Shown: positions 6,168 through 19,776 of the stretch, one piece after another
Position numbering within the stretch: position 1 is the stretch's first letter
Layout: every line of letters starts with the position of its first letter
From: Paracoccus onubensis
GTDB lineage: Bacteria; Pseudomonadota; Alphaproteobacteria; Rhodobacterales; Rhodobacteraceae
Assembly: GCF_003591515.1 (NCBI RefSeq)
Contig: NZ_QZCG01000010.1
Coordinates: 1-64,000, forward strand
DNA: 64,000 nt
Direction of reading: 5' to 3'
Position numbers and translations under genes: made by a program
The notes under the pieces: model-generated
What the model was told of the DNA's origin: nothing
The model's input: only the letters and a program-made list of their open reading frames with translations
The model's database searches: none

Positions 6168-6253
6168 GGAGGCGGTGGGATTCGAACCCACGGTGGGCGT
6201 TAACCCACGTCGGTTTTCAAGACCGGTGCATTCAACCACTCTGCCACGCCTCC
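6164..6253 (-). tRNA. tRNA-Ser(UGA)
   Basis: A 90-nt gene beginning GGAGGCGTGGCAGAGTGG and ending with the GGTTCGAATCCC T-arm, matching acceptor stem and encoded CCA. The anticodon loop CTTGAAA gives UGA, which reads UCA codons. A long variable arm (ACGTGGGTTAACGCCCACC region) is the class II feature of tRNA-Ser. Its 3' end points at the accessory element, the classic integration site. Confidence 0.95.
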
Positions 6254-6303
6254 GACATCGTGGGATTATCCCGACAAGAGTGCGGGTGCAACCGCAGATC
6301 GGG

Positions 6304-6813
6304 TTAGCGGTTCAGGCTTACGATATTGGTTGCACTGGAAATCTCGACCCTGGAAATCCGGGCAAGTTCGACATTCGAAATTGCCAGGGCAACGGTGATC
6401 GAATCAACTGCCGGATTTGCGGGCAGGCGGGCGGCCTGACTGTCTGGCGCAGGAGGTTGGGCCGCAAAACGCAGACGCAGCACGCCATCGGGATCGGGTG
6501 ACAGCCTGTCGCTTGGCTGTGGGCGCATTGGCACCAGCCTAGCGTCATGATATCCTTTGGTCGGTGCCAGACCGGTAGCCACAAGCAGCCTGCCCTCGTT
6601 CAGCGGCTCCCAGCGGGCCGAAACGATCTGTGGGATCCCCGCGGGCAGATTGGTGACGATCGTTCCATCATCTGGAATCAATGACACCGGCTGTTCTCTG
6701 TTACCGCCACCGCCGAACCAGCCAAAAGGATTCAGGCCACTATCGCTGCCGCGTCCGCCACAGCTGGAAAGCAGAAGTACAAAGACCAGCAAAGATGCAG
6801 TCAGTCGAGTCAT
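6304..6813 (-). CDS. Hypothetical lipoprotein (169 aa)
   Basis: Start chosen at 6813, which has GGGGGATG upstream on the minus strand. The N-terminus is a lipoprotein signal with the lipobox LLSSC, so Cys20 is probably acylated. A Gly-rich linker (about 21-36) leads to a soluble domain with no recognised family. Asp at +2 is absent, so the Lol system would send it to the outer membrane if the usual rule applies. It is the first core gene beyond the tRNA and is transcribed away from sufE. Confidence 0.6.
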   Translation of the reverse strand: MTRLTASLLVFVLLLSSCGGRGSDSGLNPFGWFGGGGNREQPVSLIPDDGTIVTNLPAGIPQIVSARWEPLNEGRLLVATGLAPTKGYHDARLVPMRPQPSDRLSPDPDGVLRLRFAAQPPAPDSQAARLPANPAVDSITVALAISNVELARISRVEISSATNIVSLNR

Positions 6814-6925
6814 TTGGCATCCCCCGCGAAACACTATTCCGACTGTTAAGGGAAAGCGGCGCGGCATTAAAGCCTCTTTGACCTTCATCCTCGCGCGGGT
6901 TAATTCATTCTGGAAAGGAATCTCC

Positions 6926-7336
6926 ATGGCCAGCTCCGCTTTTGAAGACATTGCCGACACGTTCGAGTTTCTTGATGATTGGGAGGAACGTTATCGTCAC
7001 GTGATCGAATTGGGCAAGGCCATGCCGGAGATGGACCCCGCACTGCAGGTGCCGGCGACCAAGGTTGAGGGCTGTGCGAGTCAGGTCTGGATCATGCCGC
7101 GCATCGAAAACGGGCGGTTCGATTTTCAGGGTGACAGTGACGCGATGATCGTGCGCGGCCTGATCGCGATCCTGCATGCGCTTTATTCCGGGCTGACCGT
7201 GGCTGAGATCGGGCAGGTGGATGCACAGGCGGAACTGGCGCGGCTGGGGCTGGACGAGCATCTTTCCTCGCAGCGGTCGAACGGGCTGCGGGCCATGGTG
7301 CAGCGGATCAGGCAGCTCGCCGCCGACGCAGCGTGA
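6926..7336 (+). CDS. sufE: SufE-family sulfur acceptor protein
   Basis: 136 aa, the normal SufE length. SufE takes persulfide sulfur from the cysteine desulfurase SufS and passes it to the iron-sulfur scaffold. The ATG at 6926 follows GGAAAGGA. The acceptor cysteine is Cys50 in VEGCASQVW, the conserved site in the family. Its 3' end overlaps the convergent mnmA gene by 29 bp. MnmA also depends on sulfur relay, so the pairing is thematically neat, but no functional link is shown by the sequence. Confidence 0.88.
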   Translation: MASSAFEDIADTFEFLDDWEERYRHVIELGKAMPEMDPALQVPATKVEGCASQVWIMPRIENGRFDFQGDSDAMIVRGLIAILHALYSGLTVAEIGQVDAQAELARLGLDEHLSSQRSNGLRAMVQRIRQLAADAA

Positions 7337-8480
7337 TCCAGCCGCCGCCCAGCACGCGGGTGCCGCCGGTTTCATAGAAGACACAGGCCTGACCGGGGCT
7401 GACACCTTCTTCCGCATCCAGCAGTTCGACCTCGGCCCGGGTCCGGTCGACCGGGCGAAGAATCGCAGGGCGGGGCGGCCGGGTGGAGCGGATGCGGACC
7501 AGGCAGGGAATTTCGCCTTCGAAAGGCTGATCACCCAGCCAGTTGACCTCGGTAACCGGCACGATGCTTGTGGCAAGAGCCGATTTCGGACCCACCACGA
7601 CCCGGCGCATTTCCGGATCGAGTCGCACGACGTAAAGCGGTTCGCTCAGGCCGCCGATGCCAAGGCCGCGGCGTTGACCGACAGTGTAGTGAATAACGCC
7701 GTCATGGCGCCCCAGGGCATTCCCGTCGGTATCCACGATCTCGCCGGGATCAGCGGCGCCGGGCCGCAGTTTTTCGATCACGCTTGCATAATCGCCGTTC
7801 GGCACGAAGCAGATATCCTGACTGTCCGGCTTGTCCGCCACAGAGAGGCCGTATTCCGAAGCCAATGCCCGCGTTGCAGCCTTGCTGGCAAGGTGACCAA
7901 GAGGGAAACGCAGGAAATCGAGCTGCTCTTGCGTGGTCGAGAACAGGAAATAGCTTTGATCGCGTGCCGGGTCAGCGGCCATGTGCAATTCCGCCCGGTC
8001 CGGGCCGGCTTTACGCTGAATATAATGGCCGGTCGCCATGCAATCCGCATCCAGATCGCGGGCGGTTTCCAGCAGATCGCGAAACTTCACCCTTTCATTG
8101 CAGCGGATACAGGGCACGGGAGTAGCTCCGGCAAGATATGCGTCGGCGAATTCGTCGATGACGGATTCCCGGAATTTGTTTTCGTAATCAAGCACGTAAT
8201 GTGGGAACCCCATCCGTTCGGCGACCCGCCGGGCGTCGTGGATATCCTGCCCTGCGCAGCACGCCCCTTTTTTCGCCAATGCGGCGCCGTGATCGTAAAG
8301 CTGAAGGGTGACACCGATCACGTCATAGCCTTCGGATTTCAGCTTGGCAGCCACGACCGAACTGTCCACACCACCGGACATTGCCACTACCACGCGGGTT
8401 TGCGCTGGTGGTTTGGCAAAGCCGAGGCTGTTCAATCCATTGTCGCGCGCGATCGCGCGATCATGGGCAAGCTGGGTCAT
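7308..8480 (-). CDS. mnmA: tRNA-specific 2-thiouridylase MnmA
   Basis: Thiolates U34 of tRNA Lys, Glu and Gln (s2U34). The start at 8480 gives 390 aa, close to family length, with a non-conserved 26-residue lead. The ATP pyrophosphatase loop is SGGVDSS at 35-41. The catalytic cysteine pair are Cys127 (CIRCNE) and Cys224 (DSQDICF). The C-terminal beta-barrel domain ends in an Arg-rich tail that overlaps the end of sufE. It is divergent from sciP, sharing a 157-bp control region. Confidence 0.93.
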   Translation of the reverse strand: MTQLAHDRAIARDNGLNSLGFAKPPAQTRVVVAMSGGVDSSVVAAKLKSEGYDVIGVTLQLYDHGAALAKKGACCAGQDIHDARRVAERMGFPHYVLDYENKFRESVIDEFADAYLAGATPVPCIRCNERVKFRDLLETARDLDADCMATGHYIQRKAGPDRAELHMAADPARDQSYFLFSTTQEQLDFLRFPLGHLASKAATRALASEYGLSVADKPDSQDICFVPNGDYASVIEKLRPGAADPGEIVDTDGNALGRHDGVIHYTVGQRRGLGIGGLSEPLYVVRLDPEMRRVVVGPKSALATSIVPVTEVNWLGDQPFEGEIPCLVRIRSTRPPRPAILRPVDRTRAEVELLDAEEGVSPGQACVFYETGGTRVLGGGWITLRRRRAA

Positions 8481-8569
8481 GCATGGGCTCCGGAGGCAGG
8501 AAAGCGGCGCTAATTTGCATCGAAATATAGTCAAATTCCTTGCATTCTCAAGTCATGCGCGGCCATGGA

Positions 8570-8584
8570 ATAACCGCAGATTAA
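8570..8584. promoter_or_regulatory. Weak CtrA-box-like site upstream of sciP
   Basis: ATAA-N7-TTAA (8570-8584) differs from the CtrA consensus TTAA-N7-TTAA at one position. It lies 54 bp ahead of the sciP start and in the shared control region with mnmA. CtrA control of sciP is known in Caulobacter and would make sense here. Confidence 0.3.
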
Positions 8585-8600
8585 GCCATGGATGTTGAAA

Positions 8601-8630
8601 TTCCCCTGCTTTTGATCAGTTACAGGGGAA
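8601..8630 (+). promoter_or_regulatory. Hairpin that hides the sciP ribosome binding site
   Basis: TTCCCCTG (8601-8608) pairs perfectly with CAGGGGAA (8623-8630) around a 14-nt loop. The right arm contains AGGGG, the ribosome binding site of the sciP GTG at 8638. Folding would block translation, so a protein, small RNA or temperature could control it. No upstream rightward gene exists for this to terminate. Confidence 0.45.
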
Positions 8631-8637
8631 CCAGGAC

Positions 8638-8904
8638 GTGATAAAAAAGAACAGGCCCGTCACCGCAACCTTACCGGATGGCCGGATCTTGACCGTTGCG
8701 GATTTACCGCCTCCGGACACAAGATGGGTGGCATCGCGAAAAGAAATTGTTGTAAACGCAGTTGCTTACGAGCTGATTTCAAAAGATGAGGCGTTGAAAC
8801 GCTATGATCTGACAGAGGAGGAATTCGATAGTTGGTGTCGGGCGATGATCGATCACGGCGCATCGGCGTTGAAGGTGACATTTTTGCAGCACTACCGTAA
8901 GTAG
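8638..8904 (+). CDS. sciP: CtrA inhibitor SciP (DUF1153)
   Basis: Small helix-turn-helix protein of 88 aa that, in Caulobacter, binds CtrA and blocks transcription activation. Family signatures are LPDGRILT..DLPPPDTRWVASRKE near the start and EEFDSWCRAMIDHGASALKVT at the end. The start is a GTG with the ribosome binding site in a hairpin. It is followed 103 bp later by ctrA on the same strand, so regulator and target may be co-regulated. Confidence 0.9.
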   Translation: MIKKNRPVTATLPDGRILTVADLPPPDTRWVASRKEIVVNAVAYELISKDEALKRYDLTEEEFDSWCRAMIDHGASALKVTFLQHYRK

Positions 8905-9007
8905 GAAAATTTTAAGGAATACATTCGATGAGTGTGGTAACGTTTCATAAAGGATCCTCGATTAGTATTTTCACAGGGTGTACAGAATGGCATGAGGATC
9001 GCAGACC

Positions 9008-9718
9008 ATGCGAATTTTACTTATAGAAGACGATCCAAACACGGCGCGGGCGATCGAACTGATGCTCACCTCGTCGAACTACAACGTCTTTATCACTGAG
9101 CAGGGCGAGGAAGGCATCGATCTTGCGAAGCTGTATGATTACGATCTGATCCTTCTGGATCTCGATTTGCCGGATATGAGCGGTATGGAGGTGCTTCGGA
9201 ACATCCGGCTGTCCCGGATTGCGACACCGGTGCTGATTCTCACCGGCTCCGCGGATATCGAAAGCAAGCTGCGTAGTTTTGGTTTCGGTGCCGATGATTA
9301 CATGACCAAACCATTTGATCGCGATGAGTTGCTGGCGCGTATCCGCGCGGTGGTCAGGCGTTCCAAGGGGCATAGTCAGGCAATCATCGAGATTGGCGAA
9401 ATTGTCGTAAATCTCGATTCCCGCTCGGCCGAGGTGCGTGGCAAACCCGTCAACCTGACCGGTAAGGAATATCAGATTTTCGAGCTTCTGGCGCTGCGAA
9501 AGGGCACCACGCTGACAAAGGAGATGTTCCTTAATCATCTTTATGGTGGCATGGACGAGCCCGAACTGAAGATCATCGACGTATTCATCTGCAAGCTCAG
9601 GAAAAAGCTGAGCGAAGCATTGGGATATGCCTGCCCGATTGAAACGGTCTGGGGGCGTGGTTACGTCATGCGGGAGCCACTTCCTGTGGAGAATGAGAGG
9701 CTGGCTATCGGACGTTGA
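9008..9718 (+). CDS. ctrA: Cell-cycle response regulator CtrA
   Basis: OmpR/PhoB-class response regulator, 236 aa. The receiver domain has acidic pocket Glu7/Asp8/Asp9, phosphoacceptor Asp51 (LLDLDLPD) and Lys101 (MTKPFD). The C-terminal winged helix contains the CtrA-typical [20 protein letters not shown] and [11 protein letters not shown]. The start follows GAGGATC. In this group CtrA controls motility, gene transfer agent and cell-cycle genes; its kinase CckA is encoded 5.8 kb downstream. Confidence 0.95.
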   Translation: MRILLIEDDPNTARAIELMLTSSNYNVFITEQGEEGIDLAKLYDYDLILLDLDLPDMSGMEVLRNIRLSRIATPVLILTGSADIESKLRSFGFGADDYMTKPFDRDELLARIRAVVRRSKGHSQAIIEIGEIVVNLDSRSAEVRGKPVNLTGKEYQIFELLALRKGTTLTKEMFLNHLYGGMDEPELKIIDVFICKLRKKLSEALGYACPIETVWGRGYVMREPLPVENERLAIGR

Positions 9719-9773
9719 CCGTCAGCCTGACGCGCGATTGCCGACGGGTTCATATCTAGCCGCGTGATCTTGA

Positions 9774-14176
<4,403 letters not shown>

Positions 14177-14301
14177 AATATTCTATATCCGGTTTGAATG
14201 GGCAGGAAACAGGACGATGGTAACTCCTTGGGCGCGTGACGGGGATAGATGTTCATGAACTCTTCAGGTCGCAATAGCTCATATCGCCAGAGAGACAGGG
14301 C

Positions 14302-15444
14302 ATGACTCCTTCGGCACGGATCAGTGCGGCTATCGGGGTACTGGACTGGATTCTGGATGGGCAAGCGGCCGAGCAGGCCTTGCTCAGATGGTCGCGGAAT
14401 AGCCGCTATGCCGGTTCGAAAGACCGGGCAGCGGTCCGGGATCTGGTTTACGAGGCATTGCGCCGCAGGAACACGCTTGCCGATCGCGGCGGGGCCTTGT
14501 CCGGGCGCGGTCTGATGATTGGCCTTTGTCGGGAATCCGGGCAGGATCCCGATCTTCATTTCACCGGGAAGAATTATGCGCCTGCGCCGCTGAATGCGCA
14601 TGAGAGAACCGAACAAAAGGTGACTTCCACGGATTTGCCTGATTGGCTGATGCCCTTGTGGCGGGAGGCGCTTGGCCCGGATGCGGGTTTGATCGCCCGG
14701 GAAATGGGACAGCGCGCCCCGGTCTGGCTGCGCGTGAACCCGCTTCTCGCGACGGTGTCCGAGGCTCGGTCCGTGTTGGAACAGGACGGGATAGAAACCG
14801 AGACGGCGTTGCAACTGACCGAAGCGCTTCGTGTTTCCAGCGGTGAGCGTCGTATCGCTAACAGCCGGGCATATCGCGGCGGGTTGGTGGAGCTTCAGGA
14901 TCTGTCGCCACAACTGGCTTGTGCGTCGCTGCCATTGAAGGAAGGCGACCGGGTTCTCGATTACTGTGCTGGCGGCGGTGGAAAATCGCTGGCCCTGGCC
15001 GGACGCCAACCGGGCATCCGGCTTTTCGCACATGACGCTGAACCGAAGCGGATGGCAGACCTTCCGAAGCGCGCACAGAGGGCCGGCGCCCGGATCGAAC
15101 GGGTATCGATGCCCGTGGGAAAGTTTGATCTGGTCGTTGCGGATGTTCCCTGTTCCGGATCGGGCACATGGCGGCGCACACCTGACGCGAAATGGCGCCT
15201 GACATCCGAGAGATTGCAGCAATTAACTGAAATTCAATCCGAAATTCTCGATAAAGCCGCTGCATTCGTCGCGCCTGGCGGTCATCTGGCATATATGACC
15301 TGTTCACTCTTCGAGGCAGAAAACAGAGGGAATGTCGAAGCCTTCATGTCTCGTCATGATCACTTCACGCAGATCTCATCAATGCTTTGGACACCGCTGA
15401 CCGCAAGTGACGGTTTTTTTCTTTCGTTATTGATTAACAACTAA
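14302..15444 (+). CDS. rsmB: RsmB-family rRNA cytosine-C5 methyltransferase
   Basis: S-adenosylmethionine-dependent m5C methyltransferase of the RsmB/NOP2 family, acting on 16S rRNA. It is 380 aa, shorter than E. coli RsmB (429), with a reduced N-terminal NusB-like region. SAM motif I is DYCAGGGGKS (220-229). Catalytic cysteines are Cys284 (DVPCSGSG) and Cys334 (MTCSLFEAEN). The 125-bp gap after recG shows no gene. The exact target base cannot be read from the sequence. Confidence 0.88.
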   Translation: MTPSARISAAIGVLDWILDGQAAEQALLRWSRNSRYAGSKDRAAVRDLVYEALRRRNTLADRGGALSGRGLMIGLCRESGQDPDLHFTGKNYAPAPLNAHERTEQKVTSTDLPDWLMPLWREALGPDAGLIAREMGQRAPVWLRVNPLLATVSEARSVLEQDGIETETALQLTEALRVSSGERRIANSRAYRGGLVELQDLSPQLACASLPLKEGDRVLDYCAGGGGKSLALAGRQPGIRLFAHDAEPKRMADLPKRAQRAGARIERVSMPVGKFDLVVADVPCSGSGTWRRTPDAKWRLTSERLQQLTEIQSEILDKAAAFVAPGGHLAYMTCSLFEAENRGNVEAFMSRHDHFTQISSMLWTPLTASDGFFLSLLINN

Positions 15445-15470
15445 AGGTTGTGCTATCGGGATTTTCTCGA

Positions 15471-15486
15471 TTAAGGAAATTTTAAC
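15471..15486. promoter_or_regulatory. CtrA box upstream of cckA
   Basis: TTAA-GGAAATT-TTAAC at 15471-15486 is an exact TTAA-N7-TTAA CtrA box. A further TTAACC half-site follows 4 nt later (15490-15495). It lies 40 bp before the cckA start, suggesting that CtrA controls the gene for its own kinase. Confidence 0.65.
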
Positions 15487-15526
15487 AGTTTAACCGCAAA
15501 GCCAGGCCATCCGACTTTGTGGGGGT

Positions 15527-17644
15527 ATGATTTGTATGACCAGTTCCAAAGTGTTCCTTGGCCCTTCCCGCAATATACGATGGTTGCTTCCACTCTTTTT
15601 GGTGTCGGCACTGTTTCCATTCAACATGTTGTTTTATTTACCCGAGGCAGGGCGCGGGAAAATCACCATGTTTGTCGCCTGCGTGGCGATAGGCTGGTTT
15701 TGGATCGGCGGTGCTTTTGCCATTGCGCATCTTTCACGCCACATCCTTCAGCGCCGGGCGCTTGCCGTCACAAGGCGCGAGATCGAGGCGGCGGCGGGGC
15801 CGATCTGGGTCTGCGATCCGGACGGACAGGTCCTCTTGCAAAACGCTGCAACCCTGGGCGAGATTGGGGATATTACGGGTAGAAATATCAATGTTTTGAT
15901 TTCCAAATTTCGTGCAGATTGCGACGGTGCGCGTCTGGACTGGTCGGCCCAGGCCATCCGGGACGGTATGGCCGAGATCATGCTATGCGAGAATATTGCA
16001 CTCGTGGTCAGGTGGACACCTGGGCCGGCACAATTGCGCTGGTCGATAAATTATCCTGATGATATAAATAAAAATAATTTATTTACATCATATTATCAGA
16101 ATAATCTTGAAGATTTGGAGCTTCTTCCGGTTGCTCTGCTTCGTCTGACATCTGACGGGCATATCCTTTATGCCAATGCTGCCGCGTGGCGTTTGTTGCG
16201 AGATTTTATTTCAGATAAATCAAAAAATATCATTTGTTTAGGTGATATTTTTGATGATCTGAATCAATCTGCCGGAAGCTGGCTGGACGATATGATGTCC
16301 AGGCGGGTGGAAGACAGAACAGAGATGTTGCGTCTGCGTTCTCCTGAATGTCCCGATATGACGGGGCGCTATATCCAGATTGCGCTATCGCCAACGGCAT
16401 CGGATTCCTCGGATGTCCTTATGGCCCTGACCGATGCAAGCGAGTTGAAGACACTTGAGGCGCAATTCGTTCAAAGTCAGAAAATGCAGGCTATTGGACA
16501 ACTTGCCGGCGGAATCGCACATGATTTCAATAATCTTCTTACCGCTATTCGTGGGCATTGCGATCTGTTGATGCTGCGACATGACAAATCCGATACGGAT
16601 TATGCCGATTTGGATCAGATCAGTCAGAACGCCAACCGTGCAGCCGCGCTTGTCGGACAGCTTTTATCCTTTTCGAGAAAACAGACACTTAAACTCGAAC
16701 GGCTTGATCTTCGCGATATTCTTGCCGATCTGGCGCATCTGCTGAATCGACTTGTCGGCGGGCGCGCCTCGCTTCAGATCAGTCATGACCCATCGTTAAA
16801 GCCGATCCGTGCCGATCGCAGGCTGCTGGAGCAGGTCATCATGAATCTGGTCGTCAACGCACGTGATGCCATGCTCGAGGGTGGCGAAATCAGGCTTGCC
16901 ACCGAAAATCGGATTCTGGACATGCCATTGATGCAGAAAGGAAATACGCTGCCTGCCGGGGAATATGTCTGCATAACTGTCACTGATACCGGTTGCGGGA
17001 TTTCACCCCAAAACATGAGCAAGATTTTCGAGCCATTCTTTACCACCAAAGCCGTTGGCGAGGGGACCGGTCTGGGGCTTTCGACCGTTTATGGCATCGT
17101 GCGGCAGACCGGAGGCCATATCCTGTGCGACAGTGAGCCGGGGCGTGGGACATGTTTTTCGATCTATCTCCCGGCGCAGCCGGAAGGCGAATATGAACCA
17201 TCAGCGAGCCCGGATAGCCCCGGTGCTGTCTTTCCGGTAATTCCCGATCGACCGGCGACGATTCTGCTGGTCGAAGATGAAGCCTCGGTCCGTGCTGTGG
17301 CGGCGCGTGCATTGAATCTGAAAGGGTATGAGGTGCATGAAGCCGATGGTGCGGAAGCAGCGCTGGCATTGCTTGCCGATGCCGAATTCACGCCTGATCT
17401 TTTCGTGACCGATGTGATCATGCCGGGAATGGACGGGCCAGGTTGGGTTCGCTTGGCGCTGGAGGATCGGCCCGGGACGAAAGTGGTTTTCATGTCCGGT
17501 TATTCGGAAGATGTCTTTGGCAACGATCAGTTACCGGTGCCGCATTCGGTTTTTCTGGCCAAGCCATTCACGCTGACCGAGCTCGTGCAGGTGGTTCAGG
17601 GTCAGCTTGCAGAGCCCGTAATCGCAGGAGCATCCGGGCGATAG
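15527..17644 (+). CDS. cckA: Hybrid histidine kinase CckA
   Basis: Top of the CckA-ChpT-CtrA phosphorelay, 705 aa; a start three codons later is also possible. Two membrane spans (about 19-38 and 47-68) are followed by PAS-like regions (about 85-170 and 195-305). The dimerisation domain has His332 in [10 protein letters not shown]. The ATPase domain has the N-box at NARDAM (about 444-449), DTGCGIS and GEGTGLGLS. The receiver domain has phosphoacceptor Asp629 (FVTDVIMPG). The stretch encoding residues 175-240 is strikingly AT-rich for this chromosome. The ChpT gene is not in the window. Confidence 0.9.
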   Translation: MICMTSSKVFLGPSRNIRWLLPLFLVSALFPFNMLFYLPEAGRGKITMFVACVAIGWFWIGGAFAIAHLSRHILQRRALAVTRREIEAAAGPIWVCDPDGQVLLQNAATLGEIGDITGRNINVLISKFRADCDGARLDWSAQAIRDGMAEIMLCENIALVVRWTPGPAQLRWSINYPDDINKNNLFTSYYQNNLEDLELLPVALLRLTSDGHILYANAAAWRLLRDFISDKSKNIICLGDIFDDLNQSAGSWLDDMMSRRVEDRTEMLRLRSPECPDMTGRYIQIALSPTASDSSDVLMALTDASELKTLEAQFVQSQKMQAIGQLAGGIAHDFNNLLTAIRGHCDLLMLRHDKSDTDYADLDQISQNANRAAALVGQLLSFSRKQTLKLERLDLRDILADLAHLLNRLVGGRASLQISHDPSLKPIRADRRLLEQVIMNLVVNARDAMLEGGEIRLATENRILDMPLMQKGNTLPAGEYVCITVTDTGCGISPQNMSKIFEPFFTTKAVGEGTGLGLSTVYGIVRQTGGHILCDSEPGRGTCFSIYLPAQPEGEYEPSASPDSPGAVFPVIPDRPATILLVEDEASVRAVAARALNLKGYEVHEADGAEAALALLADAEFTPDLFVTDVIMPGMDGPGWVRLALEDRPGTKVVFMSGYSEDVFGNDQLPVPHSVFLAKPFTLTELVQVVQGQLAEPVIAGASGR

Positions 17645-17654
17645 GGCGCAAGCG

Positions 17655-18242
17655 TTACTCGATTGCCGCGTAAAGCTGCAGATCCTCCTGCATGGTTTGG
17701 CGCAGACGCTCTTCCTGTTCGGATGACAATTCGACATCCACGGTTGGCGGGACGTTTGCCCGCGGCAATTCCACTGCGCAATCCAGCCGGTCTTCAAGGA
17801 ATTCCACGAATCCGCCGATATTCTCGTAACGGAAGATTCGATCCACCCGATGCTCGTTCGTCTGCAGGAAGGGGGCCTGACTGCCGATGCCAAGCGATTG
17901 CGGCCCATCTTCCTCGGCGTAAAGCTTTGCAAAGCGTTCGAAACTGACGCCGTCCATAAGATGTTCGGGATCGTCCAGATCGTCGCGGAGACGAAAGCGA
18001 TACCAGCTGCGCAGCCAATCCACCGGTTCCCGCATCAGGGCAACCGTGGTGAATTCGGCTCCTGTCTGTGCTGCAAGCCACGGGGCAACATGCCTGTGAA
18101 ATGTCGCGATGTCAGTATGTTTCATCGATGCCGGTCGTTGGATCGAGGTCGTCGCCAAGGATTCGAGTGCCATGGCAATTGCGGTCGAACCGGCTTTTGG
18201 GGTGGCCAGAAATACAAGCCGTTGTTCCCAGAAAATCAGCAT
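17655..18242 (-). CDS. Sulfotransferase-family protein
   Basis: 195 aa, short for the family. The PAPS 5'-phosphosulfate loop is LATPKAGSTAI at 13-23, and the 3'-phosphate binding type motif REPVDWLRSWYRFR lies near residue 80. It ends 10 bp from the cckA stop, convergent. Such proteins in Rhodobacteraceae transfer sulfate to surface sugars or lipids; the substrate cannot be told. Confidence 0.75.
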   Translation of the reverse strand: MLIFWEQRLVFLATPKAGSTAIAMALESLATTSIQRPASMKHTDIATFHRHVAPWLAAQTGAEFTTVALMREPVDWLRSWYRFRLRDDLDDPEHLMDGVSFERFAKLYAEEDGPQSLGIGSQAPFLQTNEHRVDRIFRYENIGGFVEFLEDRLDCAVELPRANVPPTVDVELSSEQEERLRQTMQEDLQLYAAIE

Positions 18243-18408
18243 AAATATACCTTTCTTCGCCTCCCTTGGGATGGCGAGAGCCGGGATATCGGCGCAAAGG
18301 CAGGATGTAAATCTTTTCTTGAGGAATAGAGATCATGATGGGCAGGGGAACAATCGCGAAAGACAATCAGGACTTGAAAAACATTTGATTATGACGCATT
18401 AAAAATTA

Positions 18409-18423
18409 GAACAAGAAGTGAAC
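18409..18423. promoter_or_regulatory. LexA (SOS) box of recA
   Basis: GAAC-AAGAAGT-GAAC at 18409-18423 is an exact GAAC-N7-GAAC, the LexA operator of Rhodobacter-type alphaproteobacteria. It lies 60 bp ahead of recA. Confidence 0.8.
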
Positions 18424-18482
18424 ATCTGGACTATCGGGCAGATTGCTCCGCAAGCGGGGCTATGAAATAAGGACAAGAGATT

Positions 18483-19547
18483 ATGGCAATGGCGAGCATC
18501 GTGGACATGAACGACAAACGCAGCGCGGACAAGCAAAAGGCCCTGGACAGCGCGCTTGCCCAGATTGAACGGCAGTTCGGCAGGGGCTCCATCATGAAGC
18601 TGGGGGCCGACAATCCCGTGGCCGAGATCGAATCGACCTCGACGGGTTCACTGGGGCTTGATATCGCCTTGGGGATCGGCGGTCTGCCCAAGGGCCGGAT
18701 CATCGAGATCTACGGCCCTGAAAGCAGCGGCAAAACTACCCTGACCCTTCATGCCGTGGCGGAAGAACAGAAAAAAGGCGGTGTTTGCGCATTCGTGGAC
18801 GCCGAACATGCGCTTGATCCGCAATATGCGCGCAAACTTGGCGTGAATCTGGACGAGCTTCTGATTTCTCAGCCTGATACGGGCGAGCAGGCGCTTGAGA
18901 TCGTCGATACGCTGGTGCGCTCGGGCGCGGTCAGCATGGTGGTGGTCGATTCGGTTGCGGCCCTGACCCCAAAGGCAGAGATCGAAGGAGATATGGGTGA
19001 TCATCAGGTTGGCGCTCAGGCCCGGTTGATGAGCCAGGCAATGCGCAAGCTGACCGCCAGTATCGGACGTTCGAACTGCATGGTGATCTTCATCAACCAG
19101 ATTCGCATGAAGATCGGCGTGATGTTTGGCAGCCCTGAAACGACATCAGGCGGAAATGCACTGAAATTCTACGCATCCGTGCGTCTGGATATCCGCCGCA
19201 TCGGCTCGATCAAGGATCGTGATGAAGTGGTCGGCAATACGACGCGGGTGAAGGTGGTCAAGAACAAGGTTGCGCCGCCTTTCCGTCAGGTTGAGTTCGA
19301 TATCATGTATGGCGAAGGGATCAGCAAGGTCGGAGAGCTGATCGACCTGGGCGTGAAGGCCGGCGTGGTGGAGAAATCGGGCGCCTGGTATTCGCATGGT
19401 GACGAACGGATCGGACAGGGACGCGAGAATGCCAAGCAATATCTGCGCGACCATCCCGATGTCGCGCTTGCGCTGGAGGATAAGATCCGGGCAAGTCACG
19501 GGCTTGATTTCGCGTCCGGCGAAGATGAGGTTCTGAGCGAGGATTGA
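18483..19547 (+). CDS. recA: Recombinase RecA
   Basis: 354 aa strand-exchange protein and LexA co-protease. Walker A is GPESSGKTT at 78-86. Also seen are [16 protein letters not shown], the [12 protein letters not shown] segment and loop L2 region [13 protein letters not shown]. An alternative start at 18489 or 18510 is possible. A LexA box precedes it. The C-terminus is acidic as usual. Confidence 0.97.
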   Translation: MAMASIVDMNDKRSADKQKALDSALAQIERQFGRGSIMKLGADNPVAEIESTSTGSLGLDIALGIGGLPKGRIIEIYGPESSGKTTLTLHAVAEEQKKGGVCAFVDAEHALDPQYARKLGVNLDELLISQPDTGEQALEIVDTLVRSGAVSMVVVDSVAALTPKAEIEGDMGDHQVGAQARLMSQAMRKLTASIGRSNCMVIFINQIRMKIGVMFGSPETTSGGNALKFYASVRLDIRRIGSIKDRDEVVGNTTRVKVVKNKVAPPFRQVEFDIMYGEGISKVGELIDLGVKAGVVEKSGAWYSHGDERIGQGRENAKQYLRDHPDVALALEDKIRASHGLDFASGEDEVLSED

Positions 19548-19584
19548 CCCTGTCCCGCGAAAAGCTGACGTGCAATAGATAAAC

Positions 19585-19673
19585 TCCGGGCGCGGGACCG
19601 CCGCGCGAATGGCGGAAACCGGCGCCCGGAAATCATGGATGATCTGCGATTTCCGCAATATCGGAAATCATGG
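19585..19673 (+). promoter_or_regulatory. Structured leader upstream of alaS with competing hairpins
   Basis: Stem A pairs TCCGGGCGC (19585-19593) with GCGCCCGGA (19622-19630), enclosing a CCGCC/GGCGG stem. A 12-bp direct repeat, CGGAAATCATGG, occurs at 19627-19638 and 19662-19673, and GATTTCCG (19648-19655) between them can pair with either copy. The first copy overlaps stem A, so at least two exclusive folds exist. There is no T-run. It may be the recA terminator or an alaS control leader. Confidence 0.45.
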
Positions 19674-19776
19674 GGGCATGAACAGGATCGCTGGACAGCC
19701 GCATTGGCTGGGGCTAGACCGTAGAACGGCCCGGCTCTGACCGGGTTGACGCGAATGTTTTGCGAAAAGGCCCCAT

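Noticed and set aside
7221..8513. A 430-codon frame opposite mnmA
   Set aside because: Overlaps mnmA entirely and includes the end of sufE in another frame. No family pattern.
8920..8960. CtrA box in the ctrA promoter (TTAAGGAATACATTCG)
   Set aside because: Only one TTAA half matches; the second half is CATT, so autoregulation by CtrA is not supported here.
14177..14301. A small gene between recG and rsmB, such as a DUF1674 gene on the minus strand
   Set aside because: The conserved motif expected for that family (RYGDWE type) is absent on either strand.
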